64,000 bases of DNA from JAXGXJ01 sp040772905 (GCA_040772905.1 JAXGXJ010000009.1:62001-126000), one strand, 5' to 3'; positions 25,145-33,467 are shown, counted from the first letter of the stretch. Notes: a model not told the origin generated them from the sequence alone. Translations and numbers: made by a program.

Positions 25145-26011
25145 ATGGAAGGCGCGTGCCCACTCATCACAGCTCACACGAAACTTCTGGCGGTGTTGGG
25201 CTACCCGGTGCGGCATTCTCTGTCGCCTCTCATCCACAATGCCGCACTGCGTCACGATGGCCTTGAGTACGTCTATGTAGCGCTGGAAGTGGAGCCGGCG
25301 GCTCTTCCCGCGGCGGTGGAGGGGCTGCGCGCCCTGCGTATACGGGGCGCGAATATCACCGTCCCGCACAAGCAGCAGGCGGCGTCTCTCGTCGATCGAC
25401 TCGACCCGTTGGCGGCGCGCCTGGGCGCGGTCAATACCGTCGTCAACGAAGAGGGTGTCTTGGTCGGTCACAATACCGACGTGGCCGGCTTCCGGGCTGC
25501 ACTCAGGACGCTCGTACGCGAGGGCGCCCAGGGGCGACGGTGCGTGGTCGCAGGGGCAGGCGGTGCCGCGCGGGCGGTGGTGGCGGCGCTCGTCGAAGAC
25601 CAGGCGGCTGAGATCGCGGTGTTCAACCGCACGTACCTGCGGGCTCAGGCGCTGTGCGAGGAAGCCCGCGAGTGGGGGGGATCCAAGTGTGAGCCGATCG
25701 ACGAGCAAGGACTTGCGAGCGTCGGCCCCGATGCCGATATCGTCATCAACGCCACATCGGTGGGGTTGGATCCCGCGGTCAAGGGCGGACCCTTTCCTGT
25801 CGATATTGTCCGTAGCCACCAAGTGGTGATGGACCTGGTGTACGGTCCGGAGCCCACCGGACTGGTCAGACGGGCAAGAACGCGGGGAGCAGCTGCCGTG
25901 GATGGATTGGAGATGCTGGTGATGCAGGCTGCCGATTCATATGCATTGTGGACCGGGCGTCGTCCTTCAGTGGACGTCATGAAGGCTGCACTCATACAGG
26001 CGGGTGAATAA
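25145..26011 (+). CDS. aroE: Shikimate dehydrogenase
   Basis: AroE reduces 3-dehydroshikimate with NADPH. The sequence has G-Y-P-V-x-H-S-L-S-P-L-I-H-N-A near the N-terminus, the catalytic Lys in I-T-V-P-H-K, G-H-N-T-D-V-A-G-F, then G-A-G-G-A-A-R-A-V of the nucleotide-binding domain, and N-A-T-S-V-G. Length is 288. The ATG at 25145 with a GGAGGT ribosome-binding site is preferred over an upstream in-frame GTG, which would add an unrelated leader. Its end overlaps pilB by 8 bases. aroE beside pilus genes is a known arrangement in Gram-positive-type type IV pilus clusters. Confidence 0.95.
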   Translation: MEGACPLITAHTKLLAVLGYPVRHSLSPLIHNAALRHDGLEYVYVALEVEPAALPAAVEGLRALRIRGANITVPHKQQAASLVDRLDPLAARLGAVNTVVNEEGVLVGHNTDVAGFRAALRTLVREGAQGRRCVVAGAGGAARAVVAALVEDQAAEIAVFNRTYLRAQALCEEAREWGGSKCEPIDEQGLASVGPDADIVINATSVGLDPAVKGGPFPVDIVRSHQVVMDLVYGPEPTGLVRRARTRGAAAVDGLEMLVMQAADSYALWTGRRPSVDVMKAALIQAGE

Positions 26012-27743
26012 CGTGCCCTTCACCCAAGCTCCCAAAGAGGAGGGCATCCGCCGCAGGACGTGGGGGAGACGGGCCGCCGAGATCCTGGCGGAGGAAGGCC
26101 GGCTGACCAGAGAACAGCTGCAGCAAGCGCTTGCCGAGCAGGAGGCCGACCCGGGTAGGAGCGTGGGCGAGGTGCTCCTGGCGCGCAAGTGGGTGAAGAA
26201 GAACGACTTCATGGAGGCCCTTGCCCGCTCTCTAGGTGTGAAGTATGTGGACCTGCCCTCGGTGCGCGTAGATCCCCTGGCGGCACAACTCCTCACCCAG
26301 CGCGACGCCCACCGGTACAAGGTGCTGCCGGTGGCGTATGTCAACGATCACACCGTGCTGATGGCCATGGCGGAGCCTTCCAACATCGTCACCATCGACG
26401 ACCTTCGCATCCTCACTGGGCTGGACATCGAACCCGCGCTGGCCGACCGCGACGACATCATCACTGCGCTGTCGAAGCTGCGGGCAGCCGAAGACCAAGT
26501 CACCGAGCAGCTCAAGACGGGCGACGACGATGGTGATGGGCTGGACGAGGTCAGTGACATCCGGGAGCAGGTCGATGCTGCCCCGGTGGTGAAGTTGGTG
26601 AACGGCATCCTCGCCCGCGCCTCCGACGAAAGCGCATCGGACATCCATTTCGAGCCCCAAGCGGGAGAGTTGCTGGTCCGCTTCCGCCACGACGGCGTGC
26701 TTCATCAGACCATGACCATACCCAAACGCCTTCAGGCGGGAGTCATCTCGCGCCTGAAGATTATGGCCGACCTCGACATCGCGGAGAAACGCATCCCACA
26801 GGACGGACGCATCGGACTGTCGGTGGGGGGTCGTCCAGTCGACATGAGGGTGGCGGCGCTTCCCACCGTGTACGGGGAGAAGATCGTAATCCGTCTGTTG
26901 GACAGATCCAATGCCATGATGCGGCTCGAGGAGCTGGGATTCAGTGATGACTCTCTCGCGCGCTACTCACGGTCCTTTCGCAAACCGTACGGGGCCATTC
27001 TCGTCACCGGCCCCACCGGCTCGGGCAAGTCGACCACCCTGTATGCCACGCTCAACATCCTCAACACGGTGGACAAGAACGTCATCACCGTGGAAGACCC
27101 GGTCGAGTACCGGCTGGCGGGTATTAACCAAGTGCAGATCAACCCCAAGGCCGGGCTCACGTTCGCGTCCGGGTTGCGTTCCATCCTGCGCTGCGACCCC
27201 GACATCATCATGGTGGGCGAGATAAGGGACAAAGAGACGGCGCAGATAGCTATCGAGTCGGCCCTTACCGGACACCTCGTGCTTTCGACGCTGCATACCA
27301 ACGATGCGCCGGGTGCGCTGACCAGGCTCACAGAGATGGGTGTGGAACCGTTCCTCACGGCTTCCGCGGTGGACTGTGTCATCGCACAGCGACTGGTGCG
27401 AAAGCTGTGCGAGTACTGTCGCGAACGCTTCAGACCGACCCCTGAGGTGCTCAGCAACTACAAGTTCCCACCGTCTGTTCTGGGTGACTGGGACGGCGCC
27501 ACGCTCTATCGAGCGGTCGGGTGCAGCCGCTGCAGCGGCACCGGCTACAAGGGGCGTTTGGGGTTGTTCGAGATCATGCCCGTCACCGAGGCTATCGAGA
27601 ACCTCATCGTAGAGCGGAGAAGTGCCGACGAGATAGGCAGAGTGGCGCGCACTGAGGGCATGATGACCTTGCGTGACGACGGGCTCAGGCGCGTTCTGCA
27701 GGGCCTTACGACGATGGAAGAGATCGCACGGGTGGTCATCTAG
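26004..27743 (+). CDS. pilB: Type IV pilus extension ATPase PilB
   Basis: A GspE/PilB-family ATPase of 579 residues that drives pilus polymerisation. An N-terminal helical pair (about residues 15-85) resembles the MshEN domain, with L-T-x-E-Q-L-x-x-A-L-A-E-Q and V-G-E-V-L repeats, though the first R-L-G motif is altered. The ATPase core has the Walker A motif G-P-T-G-S-G-K-S-T-T, an Asp box, Walker B I-I-M-V-G-E-I-R-D and a His box. A tetracysteine zinc site is present as C-x-x-C and, about 45 residues later, C-x-x-C. The GTG at 26004 overlaps the aroE stop; a GTG at 26013 is an alternative. Confidence 0.93.
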   Translation: MNNVPFTQAPKEEGIRRRTWGRRAAEILAEEGRLTREQLQQALAEQEADPGRSVGEVLLARKWVKKNDFMEALARSLGVKYVDLPSVRVDPLAAQLLTQRDAHRYKVLPVAYVNDHTVLMAMAEPSNIVTIDDLRILTGLDIEPALADRDDIITALSKLRAAEDQVTEQLKTGDDDGDGLDEVSDIREQVDAAPVVKLVNGILARASDESASDIHFEPQAGELLVRFRHDGVLHQTMTIPKRLQAGVISRLKIMADLDIAEKRIPQDGRIGLSVGGRPVDMRVAALPTVYGEKIVIRLLDRSNAMMRLEELGFSDDSLARYSRSFRKPYGAILVTGPTGSGKSTTLYATLNILNTVDKNVITVEDPVEYRLAGINQVQINPKAGLTFASGLRSILRCDPDIIMVGEIRDKETAQIAIESALTGHLVLSTLHTNDAPGALTRLTEMGVEPFLTASAVDCVIAQRLVRKLCEYCRERFRPTPEVLSNYKFPPSVLGDWDGATLYRAVGCSRCSGTGYKGRLGLFEIMPVTEAIENLIVERRSADEIGRVARTEGMMTLRDDGLRRVLQGLTTMEEIARVVI

Positions 27744-27772
27744 CCCGATGCGCAGCTAGGAGAACGCAGAGC

Positions 27773-28840
27773 ATGGACATAGCCGATATCCTCAGGGACG
27801 TAGTCGATCTGGGCGCCTCCGACCTTCACTTGGCCGTCGGTCTCCCACCCATGGTGCGCATCGGTGGGGAGTTGCGTGGTCTCGACTATCCCGAACTCAC
27901 CCCCAACAAGACGCGGGAACTGGTCTACAGCATCCTCAACCAGGATCAAAGGCAGAGACTCGAGACCGACTGGGAGGTGGATCTCTCCTACTCGCTCTAC
28001 GGCGCGGCGAGGTTCAGGGTCAATGCCTACTTCCAGCGCGGCTCGCTCTCAGCCGCGCTGCGCACGGTGCCCATGAACATCAAGACGGTGGAGGAGTTGG
28101 GGTTGCCCCCGGTGGTGCACAGCTTCTGCCACAAACCGCGGGGATTCGTGCTCGTCACCGGCCCGACCGGTTCGGGCAAGTCGACCACGCTGGCGGCCAT
28201 CATCGACGAGATCAATCAGGCCCGGTCCGATCACATCGTGACCATCGAGGATCCTATCGAGTTCCTGCACGAGCACAAAGGCTGCGTGGTGGACCAACGC
28301 GAGGTGGGGACCGATACCAAGGCCTTCCCTGTGGCGCTCCGCTCGGCACTGCGCCAGGACCCGGACATCATCCTCATCGGCGAGATGAGGGACCTCGAGA
28401 CCATACAGATCGCTCTGACGGCGGCCGAGACGGGCCATCTGGTGTTCGCCACCCTGCACACACAGGACGCTCCTCAGACCATCGACCGCATGATCGACGT
28501 GTTCCCCCCGCATCAACAGGAGCAGATCAGGGTGCAGATCGCGGCCACGCTCGAGGGCGTGGTCACGCAGCAACTGCTGCCGAAGGCCTCGGGACAGGGG
28601 AGGGTGGCTGCCTGCGAGGTGCTCATCACCACGCCGGCGGTGCGAAATCTCATCCGCGAAGGCAAGACACACCAGTTGTACACGGTCATGCAGACCGGCG
28701 GACAGCAGGGCATGCAGACCATGAACTCCGCCTTGGCCTGCCTGGTCCGCAGGGGCGACATCACGAAAGAACTGGCGATGCGTCGCTCCTCCAGCCCGGA
28801 AGACCTCGGTCGCCTGCTGGCGGCTGGAGGTGTCCTGTAG
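27773..28840 (+). CDS. pilT: Type IV pilus retraction ATPase PilT
   Basis: A 355-residue PilT that powers pilus depolymerisation and twitching. The N-terminal D-L-G-A-S-D-L-H-L motif, Walker A G-P-T-G-S-G-K-S-T-T, P-D-I-I-L-I-G-E-M-R-D-L-E-T, the His box with T-L-H-T-Q-D-A and the PilT-specific A-V-R-N-L-I-R-E-G-K-T-H-Q segment are all present. A CTAGGAGAACG ribosome-binding region precedes the ATG. It lies between pilB and pilC, so retraction is expected if a pilus is made. Confidence 0.94.
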   Translation: MDIADILRDVVDLGASDLHLAVGLPPMVRIGGELRGLDYPELTPNKTRELVYSILNQDQRQRLETDWEVDLSYSLYGAARFRVNAYFQRGSLSAALRTVPMNIKTVEELGLPPVVHSFCHKPRGFVLVTGPTGSGKSTTLAAIIDEINQARSDHIVTIEDPIEFLHEHKGCVVDQREVGTDTKAFPVALRSALRQDPDIILIGEMRDLETIQIALTAAETGHLVFATLHTQDAPQTIDRMIDVFPPHQQEQIRVQIAATLEGVVTQQLLPKASGQGRVAACEVLITTPAVRNLIREGKTHQLYTVMQTGGQQGMQTMNSALACLVRRGDITKELAMRRSSSPEDLGRLLAAGGVL

Positions 28841-28961
28841 CTGCCGACACGGATGTGAGAGTGGGGGGGATTCCAGCGCTTCAGTCCCGAGGCGGCTCGG
28901 CCGATAAGGGACGTGAGGGGGCTCAAGGGCCCCGATTCGGTACACACGGAGGAACGCACGC

Positions 28962-30176
28962 GTGGGCACATTCACCTATACGGCCAGACGTGACCAGGGA
29001 GGCCTGTTCTCCGGCGAGTTGATGGGCGACAACAAGGCCGCTGTGGTGGCCGAACTCAGGCGCAAGGGTCTCACAGTGGTCCGGCTCGAAGAGAAGCGGG
29101 GCCTGCCCAATATCTCAGAACTGCTCGAAGCGTCCAAGCGCATCAAAGCGCGCGACAAAGCGGTCTTCGCCCGGCAGTTCGCGACGATGATCAACGCCGG
29201 ACTGGCGGTGCTGCGTGCGCTGTCTGTGCTGGAAGAGCAGACTCAGAACCCGCGTCTTCGCAAGATCATCAGTGCGGTGCGCAGCGATGTAGAGGCGGGC
29301 ATGTCTCTCTCCGACGCCATGGCCAAGCATCCTGTGGCCTTCGATCGTCTGTATGTGGCCATGGTACGCGCCGGCGAGGCCGGTGGTGCGCTGGATAAGA
29401 CGCTCATCCGCTTGGCCGTCCAGTTGGAGAAAGACGACAGCCTACGTCGTTCCATCAAGTCTGCCATGACCTACCCGATACTCATAGGGGTATTTGCTCT
29501 GCTGGTGATGTTCGGGATGATCCTGTTCATCATCCCCATCTTCGGAGGAATGTACAACGACCTCGGAGGGGAGCTGCCGCTCCTGACCCGGGGCATGATC
29601 GGCGTGAGCGACGCCATCAAGGGATACTGGTTCATCCTGTTCCCGGGTCTCATCCTGGTCATCTGGAGCCTGCTTCGCTTGAAGAAGACCGAGCAAGGTA
29701 CGCGCGCCTGGGATCGGCTCAAGCTCAAACTGCCCATGAAACTGGGGCCCGTCATCCAGAAGATCGCCATCGCTCGCTTCAGTCGCACTCTGGCGACACT
29801 GGTGGGTTCGGGCGTGCCCATCCTTCAGGCCATCGAGATCACAGGCAAGACCTCGGGCAACACGGTCATCGAAGAGTCCATGGTCGAGGTCAAGGAGAGC
29901 GTGCGCAACGGCGAGACCATCGCGCGGCCGCTCAGTCGGGTGCCCGTGTTTCCGCCCATGGTGACGCAGATGATCTCCATCGGCGAGGAGACGGGCGCGC
30001 TCGACTCCATGCTGAACAAAGTGGCCGACTTCTACGAGGACGAAGTCGACGCCGCAGTGAAGTCGCTCACGTCGATCATCGAGCCGATCATGATGATCTT
30101 CATCGGTGGCATGGTGGGCATCATCGTCATCGGTATGTATCTGCCCATCTTCAACATGATCCAGTTGGTGCAGTAG
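28962..30176 (+). CDS. pilC: Type IV pilus platform protein PilC
   Basis: A 404-residue GspF/PilC inner-membrane platform protein. Two T2SSF domains are visible, each with the F-x-R-Q-x-A-T-M-I-x-A-G type motif (about residues 68-85) and a later R-F-S-R-T-L-A-T-L-V-G-S-G-V-P copy (about 268-285), plus three hydrophobic helices near 170-200, 215-235 and 370-400. The GTG start has GGAGGAACG upstream. The 121-base gap after pilT contains small GC stems but no convincing promoter. The gene is followed by a hairpin, and no pilin, PilM/N/O or prepilin peptidase gene follows. Confidence 0.93.
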   Translation: MGTFTYTARRDQGGLFSGELMGDNKAAVVAELRRKGLTVVRLEEKRGLPNISELLEASKRIKARDKAVFARQFATMINAGLAVLRALSVLEEQTQNPRLRKIISAVRSDVEAGMSLSDAMAKHPVAFDRLYVAMVRAGEAGGALDKTLIRLAVQLEKDDSLRRSIKSAMTYPILIGVFALLVMFGMILFIIPIFGGMYNDLGGELPLLTRGMIGVSDAIKGYWFILFPGLILVIWSLLRLKKTEQGTRAWDRLKLKLPMKLGPVIQKIAIARFSRTLATLVGSGVPILQAIEITGKTSGNTVIEESMVEVKESVRNGETIARPLSRVPVFPPMVTQMISIGEETGALDSMLNKVADFYEDEVDAAVKSLTSIIEPIMMIFIGGMVGIIVIGMYLPIFNMIQLVQ

Positions 30177-30184
30177 GAGCCGGT

Positions 30185-30219
30185 GTGACCCCGGCTGTGT
30201 GCAGCGCCGCCGGGGTCAC
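30185..30219 (+). terminator. 11-bp hairpin terminator after pilC
   Basis: GTGACCCCGGC at 30185-30195 pairs perfectly with GCCGGGGTCAC at 30209-30219 around a 13-base loop, 8 bases after the pilC stop. No T-run follows. Position and stem strength suggest the pilB-pilT-pilC transcript ends here. Confidence 0.6.
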
Positions 30220-30269
30220 CGTGCGATGACGCGGTCACGCCCCTGCCGGGCATCGGCACACAACGCACG

Positions 30270-30283
30270 ATAATGTACATTAT
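30270..30283. promoter_or_regulatory. 14-bp AT-rich perfect palindrome between convergent genes
   Basis: ATAATGTACATTAT is a perfect palindrome and is followed by TATGTAAAG, giving a second overlapping partial dyad. It stands out in a GC-rich chromosome and lies between the ends of pilC and apt, where promoters are not expected. It could be a protein-binding site, a nucleoid-protein site, or part of an unseen small RNA promoter. No family was recognised. Confidence 0.4.
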
Positions 30284-30352
30284 GTAAAGTAGCCCGTGTG
30301 CGCGCTCGACACTTCAAGACCATCCGGGTCCCCCGCGGTCTCCGGTATCTGG

Positions 30353-30871
30353 TCAGACCTCATACTCCAACAGACTGAACACGTCGTAGCCTGCGAGTCG
30401 ATCGCGCCCGCCCAGCGCCGTCAGTTCGATAATGAAGGCCAATCCGGCGACCACACCGCCCGCCTGCTCCACCAGATTGATCTTGGCCTGCGCGGTCCCG
30501 CCGGTCGCCAGTAGGTCATCGTGGATGAGAACCCGTTGCCCGGGTTTGATGGCGTCCACGTGCATCTCCAGCACATCCGTGCCGTACTCCAGTTCGTATT
30601 CGCAGCGTGAGACCTTGTAGGGCAGCTTGCCGGGTTTCCGCGCACAGGCAAAACCTGCACCTACGCAGTAAGCAAGCGCAGCGCCTAGGATGAACCCCCG
30701 CGCCTCCGCCCCGAAGATGAGGTCGGCCTTCTTGTCGCGGGCGAACTGAGCGAGGCTGTCCACGGCCGTGTGGAGTGCCTCGGCGTCCTGCAACATGGGC
30801 ATGATGTCGTGGAACAGGATGCCCTTCTTGGGGTAATCGGGTATGTGCCGGATGAAGTCGCTGAGTTCCAT
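30353..30871 (-). CDS. apt: Adenine phosphoribosyltransferase
   Basis: Apt salvages adenine to AMP using PRPP. The 172-residue length is typical. It shows I-P-D-Y-P-K-K-G-I-L-F-H-D, G-A-E-A-R-G-F-I-L-G, and the PRPP loop V-L-I-H-D-D-L-L-A-T-G-G-T-A. The ATG at 30871 with a CGAGGAGAAC ribosome-binding site is preferred; a longer in-frame extension upstream would overlap the MerR gene and has no family counterpart. It is last in a minus-strand run after the MerR-type regulator. Confidence 0.94.
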   Translation of the reverse strand: MELSDFIRHIPDYPKKGILFHDIMPMLQDAEALHTAVDSLAQFARDKKADLIFGAEARGFILGAALAYCVGAGFACARKPGKLPYKVSRCEYELEYGTDVLEMHVDAIKPGQRVLIHDDLLATGGTAQAKINLVEQAGGVVAGLAFIIELTALGGRDRLAGYDVFSLLEYEV

Positions 30872-30935
30872 GGTTCTCCTCGTAGACGATGCACGCCGGG
30901 AGACATTGAACCATACGAAGGGCTCAGGCGGAACG

Positions 30936-31676
30936 TCACAGGAGCTTGCGCAACTCCTTGTACAGCAGGAGGTGAAGGAGTTGCGAGAGCAGCGCGCCCA
31001 GATCTTCCAACATCTTCTCGCCGTACTCTCGCTTGTCACTGTGAGTCGAGCGCAGCGAAGGCATGGTGACCTGCTCGATGAGGGCGGCTTCTCGTTCCAC
31101 TGATGAACTCAGCAGGCGTAGATTGCGTGGCTCCACCCCGAAGCGGGCCAGCAGATGGCAGATGCGGGCGATCTCGAGGTCGCTCTCGGTGAGGACGGGG
31201 CCCGACTGCCCCACCCTATCCACCAAGCGGTATTCCGCCAGCATGCGGAAGAATTCGTTGTCGACGCCGGCAGCTTCCGGCGCCTCCTCCCAGGTATAGA
31301 CAGGTTCCTCGCGCCTCAGTACCGGAGTGGTACGGATAGGTGCGGATGTGGGATCGATCGGAGTTCCGGGAGCCGGAGACACCCCTCGGTCCACTCTCTG
31401 CCGGATGACGTCGAGCGGCAGGTACTCGTCGCGTTGAAGGGTGAGTATGGTGCGCAGCCGGCGTACATCGGCGGGACTGTACTTGCGGTAGCGGCCTGGA
31501 GTGCGCGCGGGAGACAACAGCCCGCGATCCTCGAGATATCGCACCTTGGTGATGCTGAGATCGGGGAAGTCCGGGCGCAACTGCTCCACCACCTGGCCGA
31601 TGGTCCAGAGTTGCTCAGTACGCGGTGCCGACCCGACCGGCCCGCCTGTCTTCGAAGCCCGCGCCTGCTCGTCCAT
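30936..31676 (-). CDS. MerR-family regulator, FtsR-like
   Basis: A 246-residue DNA-binding protein. The MerR helix-turn-helix is at about residues 25-95: T-I-G-Q-V-V-E-Q-L, then I-T-K-V-R-Y-L-E-D-R-G-L-L, and R-Y-R-K-Y-S-x-x-D-V-R-R-L. The middle contains a Pro-rich linker, and the C-terminal helical part has L-T-E-S-D-L-E-I-A-R. A MerR gene directly next to a small FHA gene matches the garA/odhI-ftsR pair of actinobacteria, where FtsR activates ftsZ in Corynebacterium. It starts 4 bases after the FHA stop. The FtsR assignment is inferred from context and architecture. Confidence 0.8.
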   Translation of the reverse strand: MDEQARASKTGGPVGSAPRTEQLWTIGQVVEQLRPDFPDLSITKVRYLEDRGLLSPARTPGRYRKYSPADVRRLRTILTLQRDEYLPLDVIRQRVDRGVSPAPGTPIDPTSAPIRTTPVLRREEPVYTWEEAPEAAGVDNEFFRMLAEYRLVDRVGQSGPVLTESDLEIARICHLLARFGVEPRNLRLLSSSVEREAALIEQVTMPSLRSTHSDKREYGEKMLEDLGALLSQLLHLLLYKELRKLL

Positions 31677-31680
31677 GTCT

Positions 31681-32154
31681 CTACCTGTCGTCGACCGGTT
31701 CCAGGAAAGCCAGCTTGAACTTGCCTATCTGCAACTCATCGCCTTCGCTGAGACGATGGCGCTCGATGCGCTTGCGGTTGACATAGGTACCGTTGAGACT
31801 ATTGAGGTCCTCGACCAGGAAGCCGCTCTCGTCGCGTATCACGCGCGCGTGATGACGCGAGACTGTGACATCATCGAGGAAGATGTCGCTGTGCGGACTA
31901 CGACCGATGGTGAGCACGTCGGTATCAAGCGCGATGATCTCACCCTCCCGGCCTCCACCGGCCCGGATGAGAAGGACCGTCGCGCCCTGAGTGGTGTCGC
32001 CATACACGAAATCGGCGTCGGCTTCCTCGCGTTCCGCCGGCGCGTAGGTGATGGTGGTGTCGTTGAGATCGACAGGGATGAGCCTGCTGCCACAGCGGCG
32101 GCAGAATATGGAGTCATCAGTGTTGGGGACTCCGCATGTGGGGCAATCGGTCAT
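31681..32154 (-). CDS. Zinc-ribbon FHA protein, GarA/OdhI-like
   Basis: A 157-residue protein. Residues 4-21 form a zinc ribbon (C4-x2-C7, C18-x2-C21). Residues about 60-150 form an FHA phosphothreonine-binding domain with G-R-S at 84-86, S-R-H-H at 99-102 and N-G-T-Y-V-N at 121-126. Between them lies N-D-T-T-I-T-Y with adjacent Thr33-Thr34, similar in placement to the phosphorylated Thr pair in GarA/OdhI. Those proteins, once phosphorylated by a Ser/Thr kinase, fold on themselves and stop inhibiting 2-oxoglutarate metabolism enzymes. The zinc ribbon is an addition seen in some relatives. No kinase gene lies in the window. Confidence 0.85.
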   Translation of the reverse strand: MTDCPTCGVPNTDDSIFCRRCGSRLIPVDLNDTTITYAPAEREEADADFVYGDTTQGATVLLIRAGGGREGEIIALDTDVLTIGRSPHSDIFLDDVTVSRHHARVIRDESGFLVEDLNSLNGTYVNRKRIERHRLSEGDELQIGKFKLAFLEPVDDR

Positions 32155-32168
32155 GTGCGCACACTCAT

Positions 32169-32813
32169 CTATTCGGCTTCAGGCTTCTCCGTACGCTGAG
32201 ACTTGTCCGCCCCCGGCGCTTCGATGCCGTACTTCGCGAACTCGCTCTTGATGGCCTCCTCCAGCGCCCTTATGACATGCGGGCTCTGCATCAATTCCGC
32301 GCGCTTGACTTCGTTGGCGTGGCTGCGGATGTAGTGATCCGACATGACATCATCCAACTTGCGGCCCTGGCCCACCTGTTTGGCGATGTAGCGAATGAGT
32401 CGCTCATCACGCACGTTGGCGGAGAGGTCGTGGAAGCGGTCGCGCACGGCCTGACCGGCATCGGGCTGCGCGACTCCCGACGTCGCCTCCCCCCCACTCG
32501 GAGCGACCTCAGCAGCAAACTCCGCCGGCACAGACCCAGAGACGTCACCCCGCGGGCCTTGGCCGCTGAGGATAGCGGAAAGCTCGCTCAGGTCGCCCTC
32601 GGTAACCACGCTCTCGCCGGCCGCGTGCTTGTCGCGCAGACGGCGCACCAGTTCAGCCCGCACGATGTCGATCTCGCCGTGCAGCAGGCGACGCTTGCGC
32701 GAGAGCTCGCGCTCTTCCTCGGTGAGGCGCTTGACCAGATCCTTGAGAGCTGCGTCGTTGTAGCTTTGGATGTTTAGCAGGCGGTCGAAAGTGGTGTCGT
32801 CCAAGGTACTCAC
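32169..32813 (-). CDS. RsiG-like anti-sigma factor candidate with c-di-GMP motif
   Basis: A 214-residue helical protein. Residues 34-49 carry Glu34-x3-Ser38-x2-Arg41-x3-His45-x3-Asp49, nearly the E-x3-S-x2-R-x3-Q-x3-D signature with which RsiG of actinobacteria binds cyclic-di-GMP and a WhiG-type sigma factor; the Gln is His here. It forms the helix T-E-E-E-R-E-L-S-R-K-R-R-L-L-H-G-E-I-D. A variable linker (about 75-118) leads to a second helical region (120-195) of unknown role. The GTG start at 32813 lies 6 bases after a TATAGT -10 element, so the transcript is probably leaderless. No sigma gene adjoins it; the only one seen is at 20095. Confidence 0.65.
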   Translation of the reverse strand: MSTLDDTTFDRLLNIQSYNDAALKDLVKRLTEEERELSRKRRLLHGEIDIVRAELVRRLRDKHAAGESVVTEGDLSELSAILSGQGPRGDVSGSVPAEFAAEVAPSGGEATSGVAQPDAGQAVRDRFHDLSANVRDERLIRYIAKQVGQGRKLDDVMSDHYIRSHANEVKRAELMQSPHVIRALEEAIKSEFAKYGIEAPGADKSQRTEKPEAE

Positions 32814-32819
32814 ACCCTC

Positions 32820-32848
32820 ACTATAGCGATTGCCCCGAGAACCTTCAA
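32820..32848 (-). promoter_or_regulatory. Leaderless-type promoter for the rsiG-garA-ftsR-apt run
   Basis: On the minus strand, TTGAAG (-35, 32848-32843) and TATAGT (-10, 32825-32820) are spaced by exactly 17 bases. Six bases, GAGGGT, separate the -10 from the GTG start at 32813. Transcription should begin at or next to the start codon, giving an mRNA with no 5' leader. Confidence 0.65.
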
Positions 32849-32929
32849 CGCAAGGTAGAGATTTGCGGCTTGCGGATAGACCTCAGCCGCGAGTCGAGCC
32901 AGAGGCTCATTGTGGTGAGAGGAACGCGC

Positions 32930-33316
32930 TCACTCCTCCTCTTCGCTGAGCAGCTGGTCGTAATCCTCGGCGCTCATGAGATCGTCCTGCTCAGCCGGAT
33001 CACTCAGTTTTACCTTGATCAGCCAGCCGTCTTCGAACGGGCTTTCGTTGATGAGTTCGGGGGCGTCGACGACTTCCTCGTTGACCTCCACCACCGACCC
33101 GCTCAGCGGTGCGTAGACATCGCTGACGGCTTTGACAGATTCCACCTCAGCGTACGGCGCACCGGCGGTGACCTCTGCGCCCACCTCGGGGAGTTCGATG
33201 AAGACTATGTCCCCAAGCGTCTCCTGGGCGTAGCTGGTGATACCGAGCACTGCGGCATCGCCATCCACTCGGGCCCAGACATGCTCCCTGTGGTACTTGA
33301 GGTTCTTAGGATTCAC
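32930..33316 (-). CDS. gcvH: Glycine cleavage system H protein
   Basis: A 128-residue lipoyl carrier. The lipoylation site is Lys in E-S-V-K-A-V-S-D-V-Y-A-P, with G-I-T-x-Y-A-Q-E-x-L-G-D-I and the H-V-W start region. The C-terminus is very acidic (E/D-rich, ending in E-E-E). The GTG at 33316 has AAAGGAG at proper spacing and matches the family N-terminus; an in-frame upstream extension has no support. No gcvT, gcvP, lpd or lipoate genes are nearby, so it is an orphan here. It is divergent from the roadblock-mglA pair. Confidence 0.93.
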   Translation of the reverse strand: MNPKNLKYHREHVWARVDGDAAVLGITSYAQETLGDIVFIELPEVGAEVTAGAPYAEVESVKAVSDVYAPLSGSVVEVNEEVVDAPELINESPFEDGWLIKVKLSDPAEQDDLMSAEDYDQLLSEEEE

Positions 33317-33429
33317 ATGCGCTCCTTTCTCGCCACAATAGGCGCGGTCATGATAACACAGCACTTGTTCCCCACAGTGTCAGCCTTTTACGCCTGGAAG
33401 CGCGGGGAACTTTTGGAGGGCGGGCTTGT

Positions 33430-33435
33430 ATACTC
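33430..33435 (+). promoter_or_regulatory. Possible -10 element for the roadblock-mglA pair
   Basis: TATACT lies 32 bases before the roadblock gene start in the 151-base divergent gap. No -35 hexamer stands at 16-18 bases, so the call rests on the -10 and position only. Confidence 0.35.
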
Positions 33436-33467
33436 TGGCCTAAGGCAGCCTGAGAAAGGGGTCGGCA

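Noticed and set aside
33317..33467. Glycine riboswitch in the gcvH leader
   Set aside because: The space between gcvH and the divergent gene is too short for a tandem glycine aptamer and no matching stems were seen.
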